53,128 bases of DNA from Prolixibacteraceae bacterium (lineage in GTDB: Bacteria; Bacteroidota; Bacteroidia; Bacteroidales; Prolixibacteraceae). The stretch lies in contig JAIBEZ010000009.1 of NCBI GenBank assembly GCA_019459485.1, forward strand, positions 1 to 53,128. Direction: 5' to 3'. The position numbers and the translations under genes are program-made. The notes under the pieces were generated by a model, which was given only the letters and a program-made list of their open reading frames with translations, was not told the origin of the DNA and did not search any database. Position 1 is the first letter of the stretch; each line of letters opens with the position of its first letter. This document shows positions 1 to 9,031 of this stretch, piece after piece.

Positions 1-888
1 GGGCTTCACAACGACTGTATCAAACGCACACTGGGGCCAAACGTGGTTGGCTTGGACCTGGAATTTGCTTATGCAATGGCACTTCCTCAGGCCGAAGGGA
101 AAATCATTTCGGCACAGGTTGAAGCTTCAATTGCCGGAGCTTCTGCTACTTATCTTGAAAACCGCTCTTTTTATACCAATGGAAGTGGTGTGGATGTTCC
201 CGTAACCGTTGGTTCGCCTTCGGTTAATTCAGGAACACAAACAGAAGTCGTTTTCACCAAAGATACTTGTGCAGCTACTTTGCGTTACTTCTACATTATT
301 CCTGAAGAGGCCCGCGGAAAAACTGTTAAGTTTACTTTTTCGGCCAAAGCCAGCAACGGACAAACGGTATCTTACGAAATGGGACCATATACCATTGCAA
401 AAATGGATATGAAACTTGACATGGTAGTGAGCGATAACAACAACAGTTACATCTCGATTGCCGACATGGCTGTTTACAATGCTGCAACTGCTGCAACAAA
501 TGCCGCCAATATTGATCTGGTATATCTTTACCGGGTAATCACCGGAATCTCTTTTACCCACGCATTGGTTGCACCAGCTTCCAGTCCCGATTATTTACCA
601 GGAACAACCCTGCCTTCAGGCGTAAACAAAAGCGCTAAAATCTGGAAAGTATGGGCTTTACGCGATCAGCAACTGGCCCGTTTGCAATATGGCGTTTTCA
701 TCGACGACATTGATTTTCAAGAACGTGATTTTACCGGAGCTCCCGATTATGCCATCAATCTGAAAGCTGAAGCTGGAATCTGGGTGGAAACTGCCGACGG
801 AAAATACCGGGCGTATATTTACATCAACAAAATTGACAATACCAAAAAGGAAATGACGATTAGCATCAAACGTTATCCGATGCAGTAG
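1..888 (+). CDS. Surface glycan-binding lipoprotein, DUF4466-like (5' end outside window)
   Basis: The frame is open from the first base to the TAG at 886-888, so the true start and any signal peptide lie upstream; 295 residues are visible. The protein begins in a CIKRTLGPN-type segment and continues as a beta-rich sequence without catalytic motifs. The segments EFAYAMALP, DTCAATLRYFY and EEARGKTVKFTFSAK resemble DUF4466 (PF14725) proteins that follow SusC/SusD in Bacteroidota loci; this family call is from memory. In such loci the protein would sit on the cell surface and help bind the polysaccharide. A strong terminator follows it directly, so it is probably the last gene of the sus-type operon. 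It could instead be another SusE/F-like binding protein. Confidence 0.6.
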   Translation, partial: GLHNDCIKRTLGPNVVGLDLEFAYAMALPQAEGKIISAQVEASIAGASATYLENRSFYTNGSGVDVPVTVGSPSVNSGTQTEVVFTKDTCAATLRYFYIIPEEARGKTVKFTFSAKASNGQTVSYEMGPYTIAKMDMKLDMVVSDNNNSYISIADMAVYNAATAATNAANIDLVYLYRVITGISFTHALVAPASSPDYLPGTTLPSGVNKSAKIWKVWALRDQQLARLQYGVFIDDIDFQERDFTGAPDYAINLKAEAGIWVETADGKYRAYIYINKIDNTKKEMTISIKRYPMQ

Positions 889-902
889 TCACAACCGGTT
901 AC

Positions 903-948
903 AAAGAGTTATTGTGCTTCGGAAGGAGCGCAATAACTCTTTTTTTTC
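903..948 (+). terminator. Intrinsic terminator after the binding-protein gene
   Basis: A 12-bp stem (AAAGAGTTATTG at 903-914 with its exact complement at 931-942) has a 16-nt loop and runs into an uninterrupted T tract up to 948. It lies 14 nt after the stop codon and 29 nt before the PL8 start. It would limit read-through from the binding-protein operon into the enzyme genes. Confidence 0.85.
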
Positions 949-977
949 AACCTAAACCAACTAAACCAATAAAACTA

Positions 978-3152
978 ATGGCGAAAAATTTCAATATAAT
1001 TATCCGTTTGAAATTATTAATTGTCTTTCTGCTAATTAGCCTGATCAACGCACAGGCAGCAAAACCATTTATTAATCCTGAAATTGAACTCCTCCGGCAA
1101 AAAGTGATCGCCGAATTGATGGCTCCTGAAGTTAATGAATCCCATGCCAGAGAGCTGATGGCTGACATCCGCCCCGATGGAACCTGGCCGGGCATCGATT
1201 ATGTGGATGTTTCGAACACCGGATTTCAACATGCCCGCCATTTGGGAAATATGGTTGAATTAAGCAGGGCGTTTAAAAAGAAAGGTACCAAACTGAAAGG
1301 CGACAAAAAGTTAAAAGCAGTCATTTATTCGGCGCTCAATTACTGGCTGGCCAACGATTTTATCTGCCAAAACTGGTGGCACAACCAAATCGGTACCCCC
1401 GTTGCACTAAATTCAGTATTGCTGATAATGGACACCGACCTGACCAAAGAACAAGTTGAGAAAATGCTGCCCATGATTGGCCGCGCGCACTTAACTGCCA
1501 GCGGTGCACGCCCCAGTGGCGACCGTATAAAAATCGCTGGAATTTTGGCGAAAAACCTGCTTTACAGACGCGATGAAGTTCAGTTTGCCGAAGTCATCAA
1601 GGTAATTGAAGGGGAAATAAAATTCAACACCGGACAGCGTGGTATGCAGCATGATTACAGCTTTCATCACCGCGAAGACCGCGTAAACAATACACTTTCC
1701 TACGGATTGGGATATGCCGACGCTTTTGCCGAATGGGCTGCTTTTGTGGCCGGAACAAAGTACCAGTTCTCAGAGAAACCACTTCAGCAACTGATCGACT
1801 ATTATCTCGACGGTATTTGCAAACAAATGGTTTTCGGAAAATACGACGACACAGGGACCAAAAATCGTGACATAACCCGTTCCGAAAGACATCGGGCAAT
1901 GGGAACAACTACTCCTGAACGTTTGCTAAAAACCACCGACTACCGGAAAAGCGAACTGGAAGAAATCATTAAAATCCGCAAAGGAGAAGCCGCTCCTACC
2001 CTTTCGTTCGGGAAATTTTTCTGGCAAACCGAACATTTCAGCTTTCAACGTCCCGATTTTTTCACCTCTGTCAGGATGCATTCCACCCGCAACGACAATA
2101 TGGAAGTGCCTTACAACGGCGAAGGTTTGATGAACCACCACCGCGGCGACGGAACCAATTACATTTCCAGAACAGGCGACGAATACACCAACATCGCTCC
2201 GGTTTACGATTGGCAAAAAATTCCGGGAACAACCATTCTGCAAAAACCCGAACTCCCTTCTGAAAATGAAATTCAGAAAAAAGGGCTGACCGATTTTGTG
2301 GGTGCCGTAACCGATGGCAAATACGGCGCTGTTGCGTACGATTTCAAAAGTCCGCACGATCCGCTGACAGCAAAAAAAGCATGGTTCTTTTTCGACAATG
2401 AATATGTTTGTCTCGGAGCTGGGATTAATTCAAGGGCAAAACTTCCGGTAGCAACGACCATCAACCAATGTTTGCTGAATGGAGATGTGGTGGTGATGAA
2501 CGGCGACAAAAAATCAACTGTTGAAAAAGGAGAACGTCCACTGGACGAGGTGAAATGGATTTTGCACGACGGCATTGGCTATGTTTTTCCTGAAGTGCAA
2601 AAGGTAAACCTGTCGAATCAGGCGCAAACCGGAAGTTGGTTCAAAATTAACCGCCAGTCAGATTCGCCGAAAGATGAAGTCAGCAAAGATGTGTTCAAAC
2701 TCTGGATCGATCACGGTCAGCAACCGCAAAATGCCAGCTACCAATACATCGTTGTCCCCGGAACTTCCGAAGCCGAAATGGGCAAAGTTGGGCAGCAAAT
2801 CGTGATTCTTTCAAACACTTCTGAAATTCAGGCAGTAAAACACTCAGGACTAAACATTTACCAGATTATATTTTATACTTCAGGCGAAATAAAAGTTTCA
2901 GAAAATCTGACGATTGGAATGGACAGTCCGGGAACAGTGATGGTGAAAACTGAAGGTGCTGCGGTAAAACAAATTTCGGTGGCCGATCCATCACGCAAAC
3001 TGGGGAAAATACATGTCGCCGTTACCGGAAAGTTTGAAAAAAGCGGAGAAAATTTCAAATCCGTCTGGAACAAGGAAAAGGGCATCAGCGAAATTGCAAT
3101 TGATTTGCCACAGACCGTTTATGCCGGACAAAGCGTGACGATCGAAGAGTAG
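978..3152 (+). CDS. Polysaccharide lyase family 8 (hyaluronate/chondroitin/xanthan lyase-like)
   Basis: Secreted lyase expected to cut uronic-acid polymers by beta-elimination. The start at 978 is chosen because it begins a signal peptide (MAKNFNIIIRLKLLIVFLL, cleaved near residue 28); the frame also runs 22 codons upstream without signal-like sequence. An alpha-toroid domain carries NWWHNQ at about 132-137 (the PL8 catalytic Asn region) and HDYSFHHR at 225-232 followed by SYG near 241 (catalytic His/Tyr region). A super-beta-sandwich domain follows, with NGEG, HRGDGTNY and the typical EYTNIAPVYDW...PGTT segment. At about 724 residues it has the usual family length. The His-Tyr spacing is longer than in the classical enzymes, so substrate cannot be read from sequence. 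It is the first enzyme gene after the terminator. Confidence 0.82.
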   Translation: MAKNFNIIIRLKLLIVFLLISLINAQAAKPFINPEIELLRQKVIAELMAPEVNESHARELMADIRPDGTWPGIDYVDVSNTGFQHARHLGNMVELSRAFKKKGTKLKGDKKLKAVIYSALNYWLANDFICQNWWHNQIGTPVALNSVLLIMDTDLTKEQVEKMLPMIGRAHLTASGARPSGDRIKIAGILAKNLLYRRDEVQFAEVIKVIEGEIKFNTGQRGMQHDYSFHHREDRVNNTLSYGLGYADAFAEWAAFVAGTKYQFSEKPLQQLIDYYLDGICKQMVFGKYDDTGTKNRDITRSERHRAMGTTTPERLLKTTDYRKSELEEIIKIRKGEAAPTLSFGKFFWQTEHFSFQRPDFFTSVRMHSTRNDNMEVPYNGEGLMNHHRGDGTNYISRTGDEYTNIAPVYDWQKIPGTTILQKPELPSENEIQKKGLTDFVGAVTDGKYGAVAYDFKSPHDPLTAKKAWFFFDNEYVCLGAGINSRAKLPVATTINQCLLNGDVVVMNGDKKSTVEKGERPLDEVKWILHDGIGYVFPEVQKVNLSNQAQTGSWFKINRQSDSPKDEVSKDVFKLWIDHGQQPQNASYQYIVVPGTSEAEMGKVGQQIVILSNTSEIQAVKHSGLNIYQIIFYTSGEIKVSENLTIGMDSPGTVMVKTEGAAVKQISVADPSRKLGKIHVAVTGKFEKSGENFKSVWNKEKGISEIAIDLPQTVYAGQSVTIEE

Positions 3153-3361
3153 TGTTGCGTTAACTCGAGTTTGTCGAGTCCCAATCTCCCCGAACTTGTT
3201 TCGGGGTCCCATCATCGAAGGATGCCGAAACAAGTTCGGCATGACGCTGCGACATACGATCACTAACACAACAGTAGCAAAGACTCCGAAGGAGTCAAAT
3301 CTGAATAACCCCTGGTGAGGAGGAATGACGTAAGCCGGGGGAAAAATAGTGAAGAAGAAAC
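3153..3361 (+). repeat. Cluster of palindromic REP-like repeats
   Basis: No gene is seen here. Four hairpins stand in a row: ACTCGA/TCGAGT (3163-3179), CCCCGA/TCGGGG (3188-3206), GCCGAA/TTCGGC (3224-3240) and GACTCC/GGAGTC (3282-3296). The 15-mers at 3189-3203 and 3225-3239 are inverted copies of each other. A final CCCC...GGGG-type segment lies at about 3308-3341. These look like dispersed intergenic repeat modules; the first hairpins may also end the PL8 transcript. Confidence 0.65.
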
Positions 3362-3410
3362 AAGGCGCATCCGATATCTAAATTGAAAAACCATTGCTGT
3401 ATGCGCCGCA
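3362..3410 (+). promoter_or_regulatory. GGCGCAT hairpin element, copy A
   Basis: AAGGCGCAT at 3362-3370 and CTGTATGCGCCGCA at 3397-3410 form inverted GGCGCAT/ATGCGCC arms around a 26-nt loop. The element ends 49 nt before the start codon of the lyase gene at 3460. The same 49-50 nt design recurs upstream of the GH43-like and GH2 genes, always in the same orientation relative to the gene, which suggests a leader or regulatory element. Its function is inferred only. Confidence 0.55.
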
Positions 3411-3459
3411 TTTGTGAGCAAAATTAATATATAACTGTAAAAATCTAAACCATAAACAC

Positions 3460-5334
3460 ATGAACTACTTTAAAAATGCGCTGATCATTTTGTTGCTGGC
3501 TTGTTTCTCCGGAATTAGCTTCGCACAACAATCCATTTCGGTGGAGACTATCACCGACAAACAACATCCCCGTATCTTACTTCTGAAAGGTGAAGAACGC
3601 CAAATTGAACAATCGATTGCCGGGAACCCCATCTGGAAGAAGATGCACGAAGCGATCCTTTTGGAAAGCAACAACATTATTACCCTGCCTCCGGTTGAAC
3701 GCATCCAGATCGGGCGCCGCCTGCTCGACAAATCGCGTGAAGCTTTGCGCCGTATTTTTCATCTTTCGTATGCATGGAGAATGACGGGCGAACAAAAATA
3801 TTTCGACCGGTGCGAAAAAGAAATGCTGGCCATTGCCAAATTCAGTGACTGGAATCCTTCTCATTTTCTCGATGTGGGCGAAATGACGATGGCCGTTGCC
3901 ATTGGCTACGACTGGCTTTATCCGAACCTTTCTGCCGAATCGAAAAAAATCATCCGGGATGCCATTATTTACAAGGGAATTTATCCTTCGCTCGATCCCA
4001 AATACAACTCATGGCAGCGGGTAGTAAACAACTGGAACCAGGTTTGCAATGCGGGCATGACTTACGGCGCTTTGGCGGTTGCTGAAGATCATCCGGGGCT
4101 TTCAAAAATCATCATCGACCGCGCCATAAATTCCATTCCGCTTTCGATGGACGAATACAAACCCGATGGCGCTTATCCTGAAGGGTATGGCTATTGGGGA
4201 TACGGAACTTCATTCAATGTCATGTTTTTGAGCGCTGTCGAAACCGTTTTTGCATCTGATTTCGGGCTGAATAAAACCCAGGGTTTTCTGCAAACTGCCG
4301 GTTTTCTGCAAAACATGACCGGAGTTACCGGCCCGAGCTTCAACTGGGGCGATTCCGGTTCAACCGGCGATTTGAGCCCTGCAATGTTCTGGTTCGCCCA
4401 AAAGAACAATGATCCTTCGCAATTGTGGGTCGAAAAAACTTACCTGCAACGCGACGACTTTTCACGTTTTACCCGCGACCGTCTGTTGCCTGCCATCATG
4501 ATCTGGGGAAAAGACTTGCCCCTTGACAAAGTTTCTGAACCCAAAGTGAAAGCATGGAAAGGACAGGGTGCAAATCCATTGGCCATGATGCGAACTTCCT
4601 GGACCGATCCGAATGCTATTTACCTTGGCTTTAAGGCTGGTTCCCCTTCGGTAAATCACGGACACATGGATATTGGCTCGTTCATTATGGAAGCAGATGG
4701 AGTGCGTTGGGCTTCAGATTTTGGGATGCAGAGTTACGAGTCGCTCGAATCGAAAGGAATGAACATTTTTGGACGGACACAAGATGCACAGCGCTGGACT
4801 ATTTTCCGCCTGAACAATTTTCCGCACAACACTTTAACCATCGATAATCAGTTGCAGGTGGTGAAAGGTTATGCCAAAATCGATCAGTTTTCAGATAAGC
4901 CTGATTTTATGTATGCCGTTTCAGATATTTCTTCGGTGTATGAAGGTCAGCTTGCATCGGCCAAACGCGGTGTGGCCATTGTTGATCAAAAATTTGTGGT
5001 GGTGAGCGATGAACTGACTGCTGAAAACAAAGCAACTACTGTTCGCTGGACCATGATGACATCAGCAACTCCCAAGCTCGGAAAAAACAGCATCACTTTG
5101 ACCAAAGATGGCAAGACCCTTCAACTGAAAGTGAATACCAATGCGAAAGTGACGATGAAAACTTGGTCAACCGAACCCACTACCACTTACGATGCACAAA
5201 ATCCGGGCACAACTTTGGTAGGATTTGAAATGCAACTGAAACCAAATCAAAAACAAGCAATTCAGGTTTTTCTGATTCCCGGTTCAGTTGATGCAAGAAA
5301 AGTAAAGTTTAAAAAAGCGTTAAGCAACTGGTAG
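3460..5334 (+). CDS. Heparinase II/III-fold polysaccharide lyase (secreted)
   Basis: Predicted lyase for uronate-containing polysaccharide, exported by a signal peptide ending at about SFAQ (residue 23). The N-terminal alpha-toroid carries DWNPSHFLDVGEM at about 130-142 and a NNWNQVCNAG segment. The C-terminal heparinase II/III beta-sandwich carries NHGHMDIG at 399-406, the conserved His/Asp stretch of this superfamily. At 624 residues the length is typical. It is a close paralogue of the protein encoded at 7147-9018, sharing PRLLL, LLDKSRE, the WNPSHF block and the NH.H.D block. Several CAZy families use this fold (PL12, 15, 17, 21, 33, 35 and others) and I cannot choose between them. It lacks the lipobox of its paralogue, so it is probably periplasmic. 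Confidence 0.78.
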   Translation: MNYFKNALIILLLACFSGISFAQQSISVETITDKQHPRILLLKGEERQIEQSIAGNPIWKKMHEAILLESNNIITLPPVERIQIGRRLLDKSREALRRIFHLSYAWRMTGEQKYFDRCEKEMLAIAKFSDWNPSHFLDVGEMTMAVAIGYDWLYPNLSAESKKIIRDAIIYKGIYPSLDPKYNSWQRVVNNWNQVCNAGMTYGALAVAEDHPGLSKIIIDRAINSIPLSMDEYKPDGAYPEGYGYWGYGTSFNVMFLSAVETVFASDFGLNKTQGFLQTAGFLQNMTGVTGPSFNWGDSGSTGDLSPAMFWFAQKNNDPSQLWVEKTYLQRDDFSRFTRDRLLPAIMIWGKDLPLDKVSEPKVKAWKGQGANPLAMMRTSWTDPNAIYLGFKAGSPSVNHGHMDIGSFIMEADGVRWASDFGMQSYESLESKGMNIFGRTQDAQRWTIFRLNNFPHNTLTIDNQLQVVKGYAKIDQFSDKPDFMYAVSDISSVYEGQLASAKRGVAIVDQKFVVVSDELTAENKATTVRWTMMTSATPKLGKNSITLTKDGKTLQLKVNTNAKVTMKTWSTEPTTTYDAQNPGTTLVGFEMQLKPNQKQAIQVFLIPGSVDARKVKFKKALSNW

Positions 5335-5737
5335 TCAGGAGGCTTCATTTTTAGATAATCAGCAATAGATAAAACAGGCTTTTTAGTCCTGAAAGGACGT
5401 CATATACTAGCCCTGGGCAAACGACGTAGGAGTGCCGCCCTGGGTTGGAGAACGGGTATGAGAATCGTCCGCGCAATAACGTTCATAAAGGAAAATTCCA
5501 ATTTTCGGACGAAAGGAATGATGTCATATTTTTCTAATAACGATTACAATTCCCTGCCTGCGGCTGGCAGGCGTCCGAAAGGGATTATTTGCTTTGATCA
5601 TCGAATTTCCGCGGACGGTTTTATATGCTCCTCTTTTACCCAGGGTAAGTTTCGGATCGTTCCTCCCGAAACTTACCCTGGGCTGATTTATACTTGCCCT
5701 TCAGGCAAAAAAAACAAAAAAAAATAATTTTCTTGAT
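5335..5737. repeat. Intergenic repeat tract with long perfect inverted repeat
   Basis: About 400 nt without a convincing gene. It contains a GTCCTGAAAGGAC hairpin near 5386, paired AGCCCTGGGC / CCGCCCTGGG segments near 5410-5444, a CCTGCC/GGCAGG palindrome near 5554-5573, and a perfect 17-bp inverted repeat at 5639-5655 and 5666-5682 with a 10-nt loop. An open frame of 89 codons crosses these repeats and reads like a translated repeat rather than a protein. An A-rich run precedes the next gene. Confidence 0.6.
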
Positions 5738-7138
5738 ATGAAAAACACACTCTTGCTCACTTTCGTTTTATTCATCGCCGTTTCGGCATCTGCTCAAACC
5801 AACCTCAACGATAAAAACCGGCTCATCGATGAATCCAAAAATGAGGAGTCGGTCGATCAGGTGATTGCTATTGACAAAGTCTGGGCTGGGCACCGTGTCG
5901 GTTTCTGCCTGTTGACACACCAAAACCGCCAGTACATTGCCTATTACAACGCCAACCGCAACATGGTGGTTGGGCAGCGCAATCTAAGTGACCCCAAATT
6001 TGATTTGACCATTTTACCAGCTACTTCGCGCGAAACCGCCGGAGGAACCAGTACTGTTTTGGGCTGGGATAGCCACAACAGTGTTACTTTGGGTATCGAT
6101 CCCGATGGGTACATTCATCTCGCCGGAAATATGCATGTTCATCCCATTACCTATTTCAGGAGTACAAAACCGAACGATATTTCTACACTGAAACAGGAGA
6201 TGAGCATGGTGGGCACCAACGAAAAGCGGTGCACTTACCCGCATTTTATGACTACCCGCGAGGGCGAACTGATTTTTCATTACCGCGACGGGGGAAGTGG
6301 CGACGGAAACGAGATTTACAACATTTACAACAGCAAAACCAAACAATGGCAGCGACTGCTCGATACGCCGCTCACCGACGGGCAGGGACTGATGAATGCC
6401 TACCAAAGCCAACCGACTTTGAAAGCCGACAACTGGTATCATGTTTATTGGGTTTGGCGCGATACGCCCGACTGCTCAACCAATCACGATCTTTCTTACA
6501 TGAAAAGTCCTGATTTGAAAAATTGGTTCAACGCGTTTGGTGAACCGGTAAAACTTCCGGCTACGCTCGACAATAAATCGGTAATTGTTGACCCGATTCC
6601 GGTAAAAGGCGGAATCATCAACCTGGCCGCCAGCCTTTGTTTCGACAACGATGGCAAACCACTTTTTGCCTACCACAAATACGATGCTTCCGGGAATATT
6701 CAATTCTACACAGCACGTTTAGTTAGCAAAAAATGGGAAATCAAACAATTGACCAACTGGGATTACCGCTGGGAATTTTCAGGAAACGGAAGCATCAATA
6801 CCGAAGTCAGGGTTGGCGATTTCAGGAACCGGGGCGACGGGTATTATGAATTGGGTTATTCGCACATCAAATACGGAAATGGTACTTTTCTCCTGAACGA
6901 ATCGCTGGAAATTTGCGGACAGGTGCGAAAACCGGCATCTCCGGCGCAACTGTCGAAGCTTGAAGGAACTTTCCCCGGATTGGAAGTCCGTACTTCAGGA
7001 GATTTGGGAATTGTTGCAGAACCCGGAACCCGATATGTATTGAAATGGGAAACCCTGCCTGCCAATCGCGATAAACCCTGGCCCGAACCGTGGCCCGAAG
7101 CCAGCCAATTATACCTATACAAGCTGAAAAATAACTGA
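5738..7138 (+). CDS. BNR_4-type beta-propeller polysaccharide lyase-like protein
   Basis: Secreted protein (signal peptide ending near SASAQ, residue 20) of the BNR_4 seven-bladed propeller type (PF15892). The diagnostic segment is GWDSHNS...DPDGYIHLAGNMHVHPITYFRS at residues 109-142. His113 and His133 are 20 residues apart, like the catalytic His pair reported for PL24/PL25 ulvan lyases; a HYRDG segment at 181-185 could add Tyr/Arg. PL27 rhamnose-glucuronate lyases and GH145 rhamnosidases have related propellers, so the reaction could be lysis at a glucuronate-rhamnose linkage. It ends 8 nt before the next lyase gene, which indicates co-transcription. Family placement is firm; exact activity is inference. 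Confidence 0.72.
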   Translation: MKNTLLLTFVLFIAVSASAQTNLNDKNRLIDESKNEESVDQVIAIDKVWAGHRVGFCLLTHQNRQYIAYYNANRNMVVGQRNLSDPKFDLTILPATSRETAGGTSTVLGWDSHNSVTLGIDPDGYIHLAGNMHVHPITYFRSTKPNDISTLKQEMSMVGTNEKRCTYPHFMTTREGELIFHYRDGGSGDGNEIYNIYNSKTKQWQRLLDTPLTDGQGLMNAYQSQPTLKADNWYHVYWVWRDTPDCSTNHDLSYMKSPDLKNWFNAFGEPVKLPATLDNKSVIVDPIPVKGGIINLAASLCFDNDGKPLFAYHKYDASGNIQFYTARLVSKKWEIKQLTNWDYRWEFSGNGSINTEVRVGDFRNRGDGYYELGYSHIKYGNGTFLLNESLEICGQVRKPASPAQLSKLEGTFPGLEVRTSGDLGIVAEPGTRYVLKWETLPANRDKPWPEPWPEASQLYLYKLKNN

Positions 7139-7146
7139 ATTTCAAG

Positions 7147-9018
7147 ATGAACCGACTCAAACAAATAGTTGTAATCGCCCTTTTACTCTTCCAGTTTTCA
7201 GTCTTGCCTTCCTGCGAAAAAACCGGGGCTCAACCTGTTCCTGAACCTGAAATTGAGTTAACAGGAATTCTGAAAACACTTCAGAAAGAACATCCACGGT
7301 TGTTGCTGACAGATGCCCGGCTTCAGGAATTAAAAACCCTTAGCAACACCGACTTAAAACTGAAAAAATATGCAGCCGATGTGGTCGCCCAGGCTGACAA
7401 GGATATTTTTAAATCGCCGATTCAACATGTTTTGATTGGCCCGCGTTTGCTGGACAAAAGCCGCGAATGCCTCAACCGTGTTTATAATCTGGCTTTTGCT
7501 TACCGCTGGACGGATAATCCGAAGTACCTCGCCGCTGCCGTTGCCAACATGAAAAATGTTTGCACTTTTCCTGACTGGAATCCATCGCATTTTCTGGATG
7601 TGGCCGAAATGACTCATGCAGTAGCCATTGGTTACGACTGGCTTTACAACAAAATGGATCAGCCAAGCCGCGATCAGATAAAAGCGGGATTGATCAAACT
7701 GGGATTGAACGAAGGCAAAAAAGCATACGCCAGCAATGCATGGTGGGCAAAAGTTGATCACAACTGGAACCAGGTTTGCAACAGCGGTTTGACCATCGGA
7801 GCGCTTGCAATTGCCGAAACCGATCCGGATATTGCGCTGGCAATTGTTCCGAAAGCCATCGAATATTTACCTTTTGCCCTGAAAAATTACGGCCCTGATG
7901 GTGTTTGGGGCGAAGGTCCCGGTTACTGGGGTTATGCCACCGATTATACTGCTTACGGAATTTCGGCCATGCAAACCGCTTTGGGAAGCGATTTCAATCT
8001 GACAAAACTTCCGGGCATGAACCTGACCGGATATTTCCCCATCTATTCAGCCGGACCAACCGGATACATGCTCAATTATGCCGATGCCGGAGAGAAATCG
8101 AAACTCGGCGCACCGCATCCTGATTTATGGCTTGCCGGTGTTTTCAGCAACAATCATTTTTCTGATTTTGTAATTGATCAGCTCGAAACCCGCACAGCCA
8201 ATGTTTTTGATGTAATTTGGTTTCGTCCGTATGCCAACTCTGCTGCCAAACGCGATCTGGATAAGTTTTTCGACGGATCGGTTTCGCTGTATTTTTCAAG
8301 AAGTTCGTGGACCGACCCAAATGCTTTGTGGATTGGCCTGAAAGCCGGCTACAACAAGGTGAACCATGCTCACCTCGATCTGGGGAATTTTGAAATGGAT
8401 GCACTTGGAGTTCGCTGGGCGCGCGATCTGGGTTCCGACGACTACAACCTTCCGGATTATTTCGGGAAGCTGCGTTATACTTATTACCGGCTTCAGTCAA
8501 TCAGTCACAATGTGCCGCTCCTGAATGGTCAAAACCAACGCGAAGATGCCACTTCGAAATTCATCAAACATGGCGAAGGCATTGCTGAACCGTTTGCAGT
8601 ACTCGATTTTACCTCCGCCTACAAAGATTTTGCAAGTGCTGCGCTTCGGGGAATGAAAGTGGTTGACGAACGCAAAGCAATTCTGATTCAGGATGAATTT
8701 GTGCTGACCAAATCGGCTGAAGTGGTTTGGGGAATGACAACCGATGCCGCAATTCAGATCATCAACTCAAAACAGGCTGAACTTACTTTGGGCGGACAAA
8801 AAATGACCGCTAAAATTCTGTCACCTGAAAATGCTGAATTCAAATCTGAATCGGCACAGCAAGTCGCTCCACAAAAGCCAAATACCGGGGTTAGCCGTTT
8901 GCTGGCCAAAGTTCCGGCCACTAGCGGCAATGTGACGGTTTCCGTACTTTTAACACCGCAATGGCCGGGAAACACGTCAAATTATTCAACAGAAATAATT
9001 TCGTTGACGAAATGGTAA
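7147..9018 (+). CDS. Heparinase II/III-fold polysaccharide lyase, lipoprotein
   Basis: Paralogue of the lyase at 3460-5334. Here the signal peptide ends in a lipobox (SVLPSCEK), so the mature protein is lipid-anchored and may face outward. The toroid domain carries DWNPSHFLDVAEM at about 143-155 and DHNWNQVCNSG. The beta-sandwich carries NHAHLDLG at 406-413, matching the NHGHMDIG block of the paralogue. Length is 623 residues. It sits 8 nt after the propeller gene and 13 nt before the two-module protein, clearly within one operon. One secreted and one anchored copy suggests a split between extracellular or surface cutting and periplasmic cutting. The CAZy family cannot be fixed by eye. Confidence 0.77.
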   Translation: MNRLKQIVVIALLLFQFSVLPSCEKTGAQPVPEPEIELTGILKTLQKEHPRLLLTDARLQELKTLSNTDLKLKKYAADVVAQADKDIFKSPIQHVLIGPRLLDKSRECLNRVYNLAFAYRWTDNPKYLAAAVANMKNVCTFPDWNPSHFLDVAEMTHAVAIGYDWLYNKMDQPSRDQIKAGLIKLGLNEGKKAYASNAWWAKVDHNWNQVCNSGLTIGALAIAETDPDIALAIVPKAIEYLPFALKNYGPDGVWGEGPGYWGYATDYTAYGISAMQTALGSDFNLTKLPGMNLTGYFPIYSAGPTGYMLNYADAGEKSKLGAPHPDLWLAGVFSNNHFSDFVIDQLETRTANVFDVIWFRPYANSAAKRDLDKFFDGSVSLYFSRSSWTDPNALWIGLKAGYNKVNHAHLDLGNFEMDALGVRWARDLGSDDYNLPDYFGKLRYTYYRLQSISHNVPLLNGQNQREDATSKFIKHGEGIAEPFAVLDFTSAYKDFASAALRGMKVVDERKAILIQDEFVLTKSAEVVWGMTTDAAIQIINSKQAELTLGGQKMTAKILSPENAEFKSESAQQVAPQKPNTGVSRLLAKVPATSGNVTVSVLLTPQWPGNTSNYSTEIISLTKW

Positions 9019-9031
9019 TAAATTTATAGAT

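Noticed and set aside
5458-5727. Open frame of 89 codons on the plus strand
   Set aside because: It runs through palindromic repeats, has low-complexity ends and no protein-like pattern; better explained as repeat sequence.
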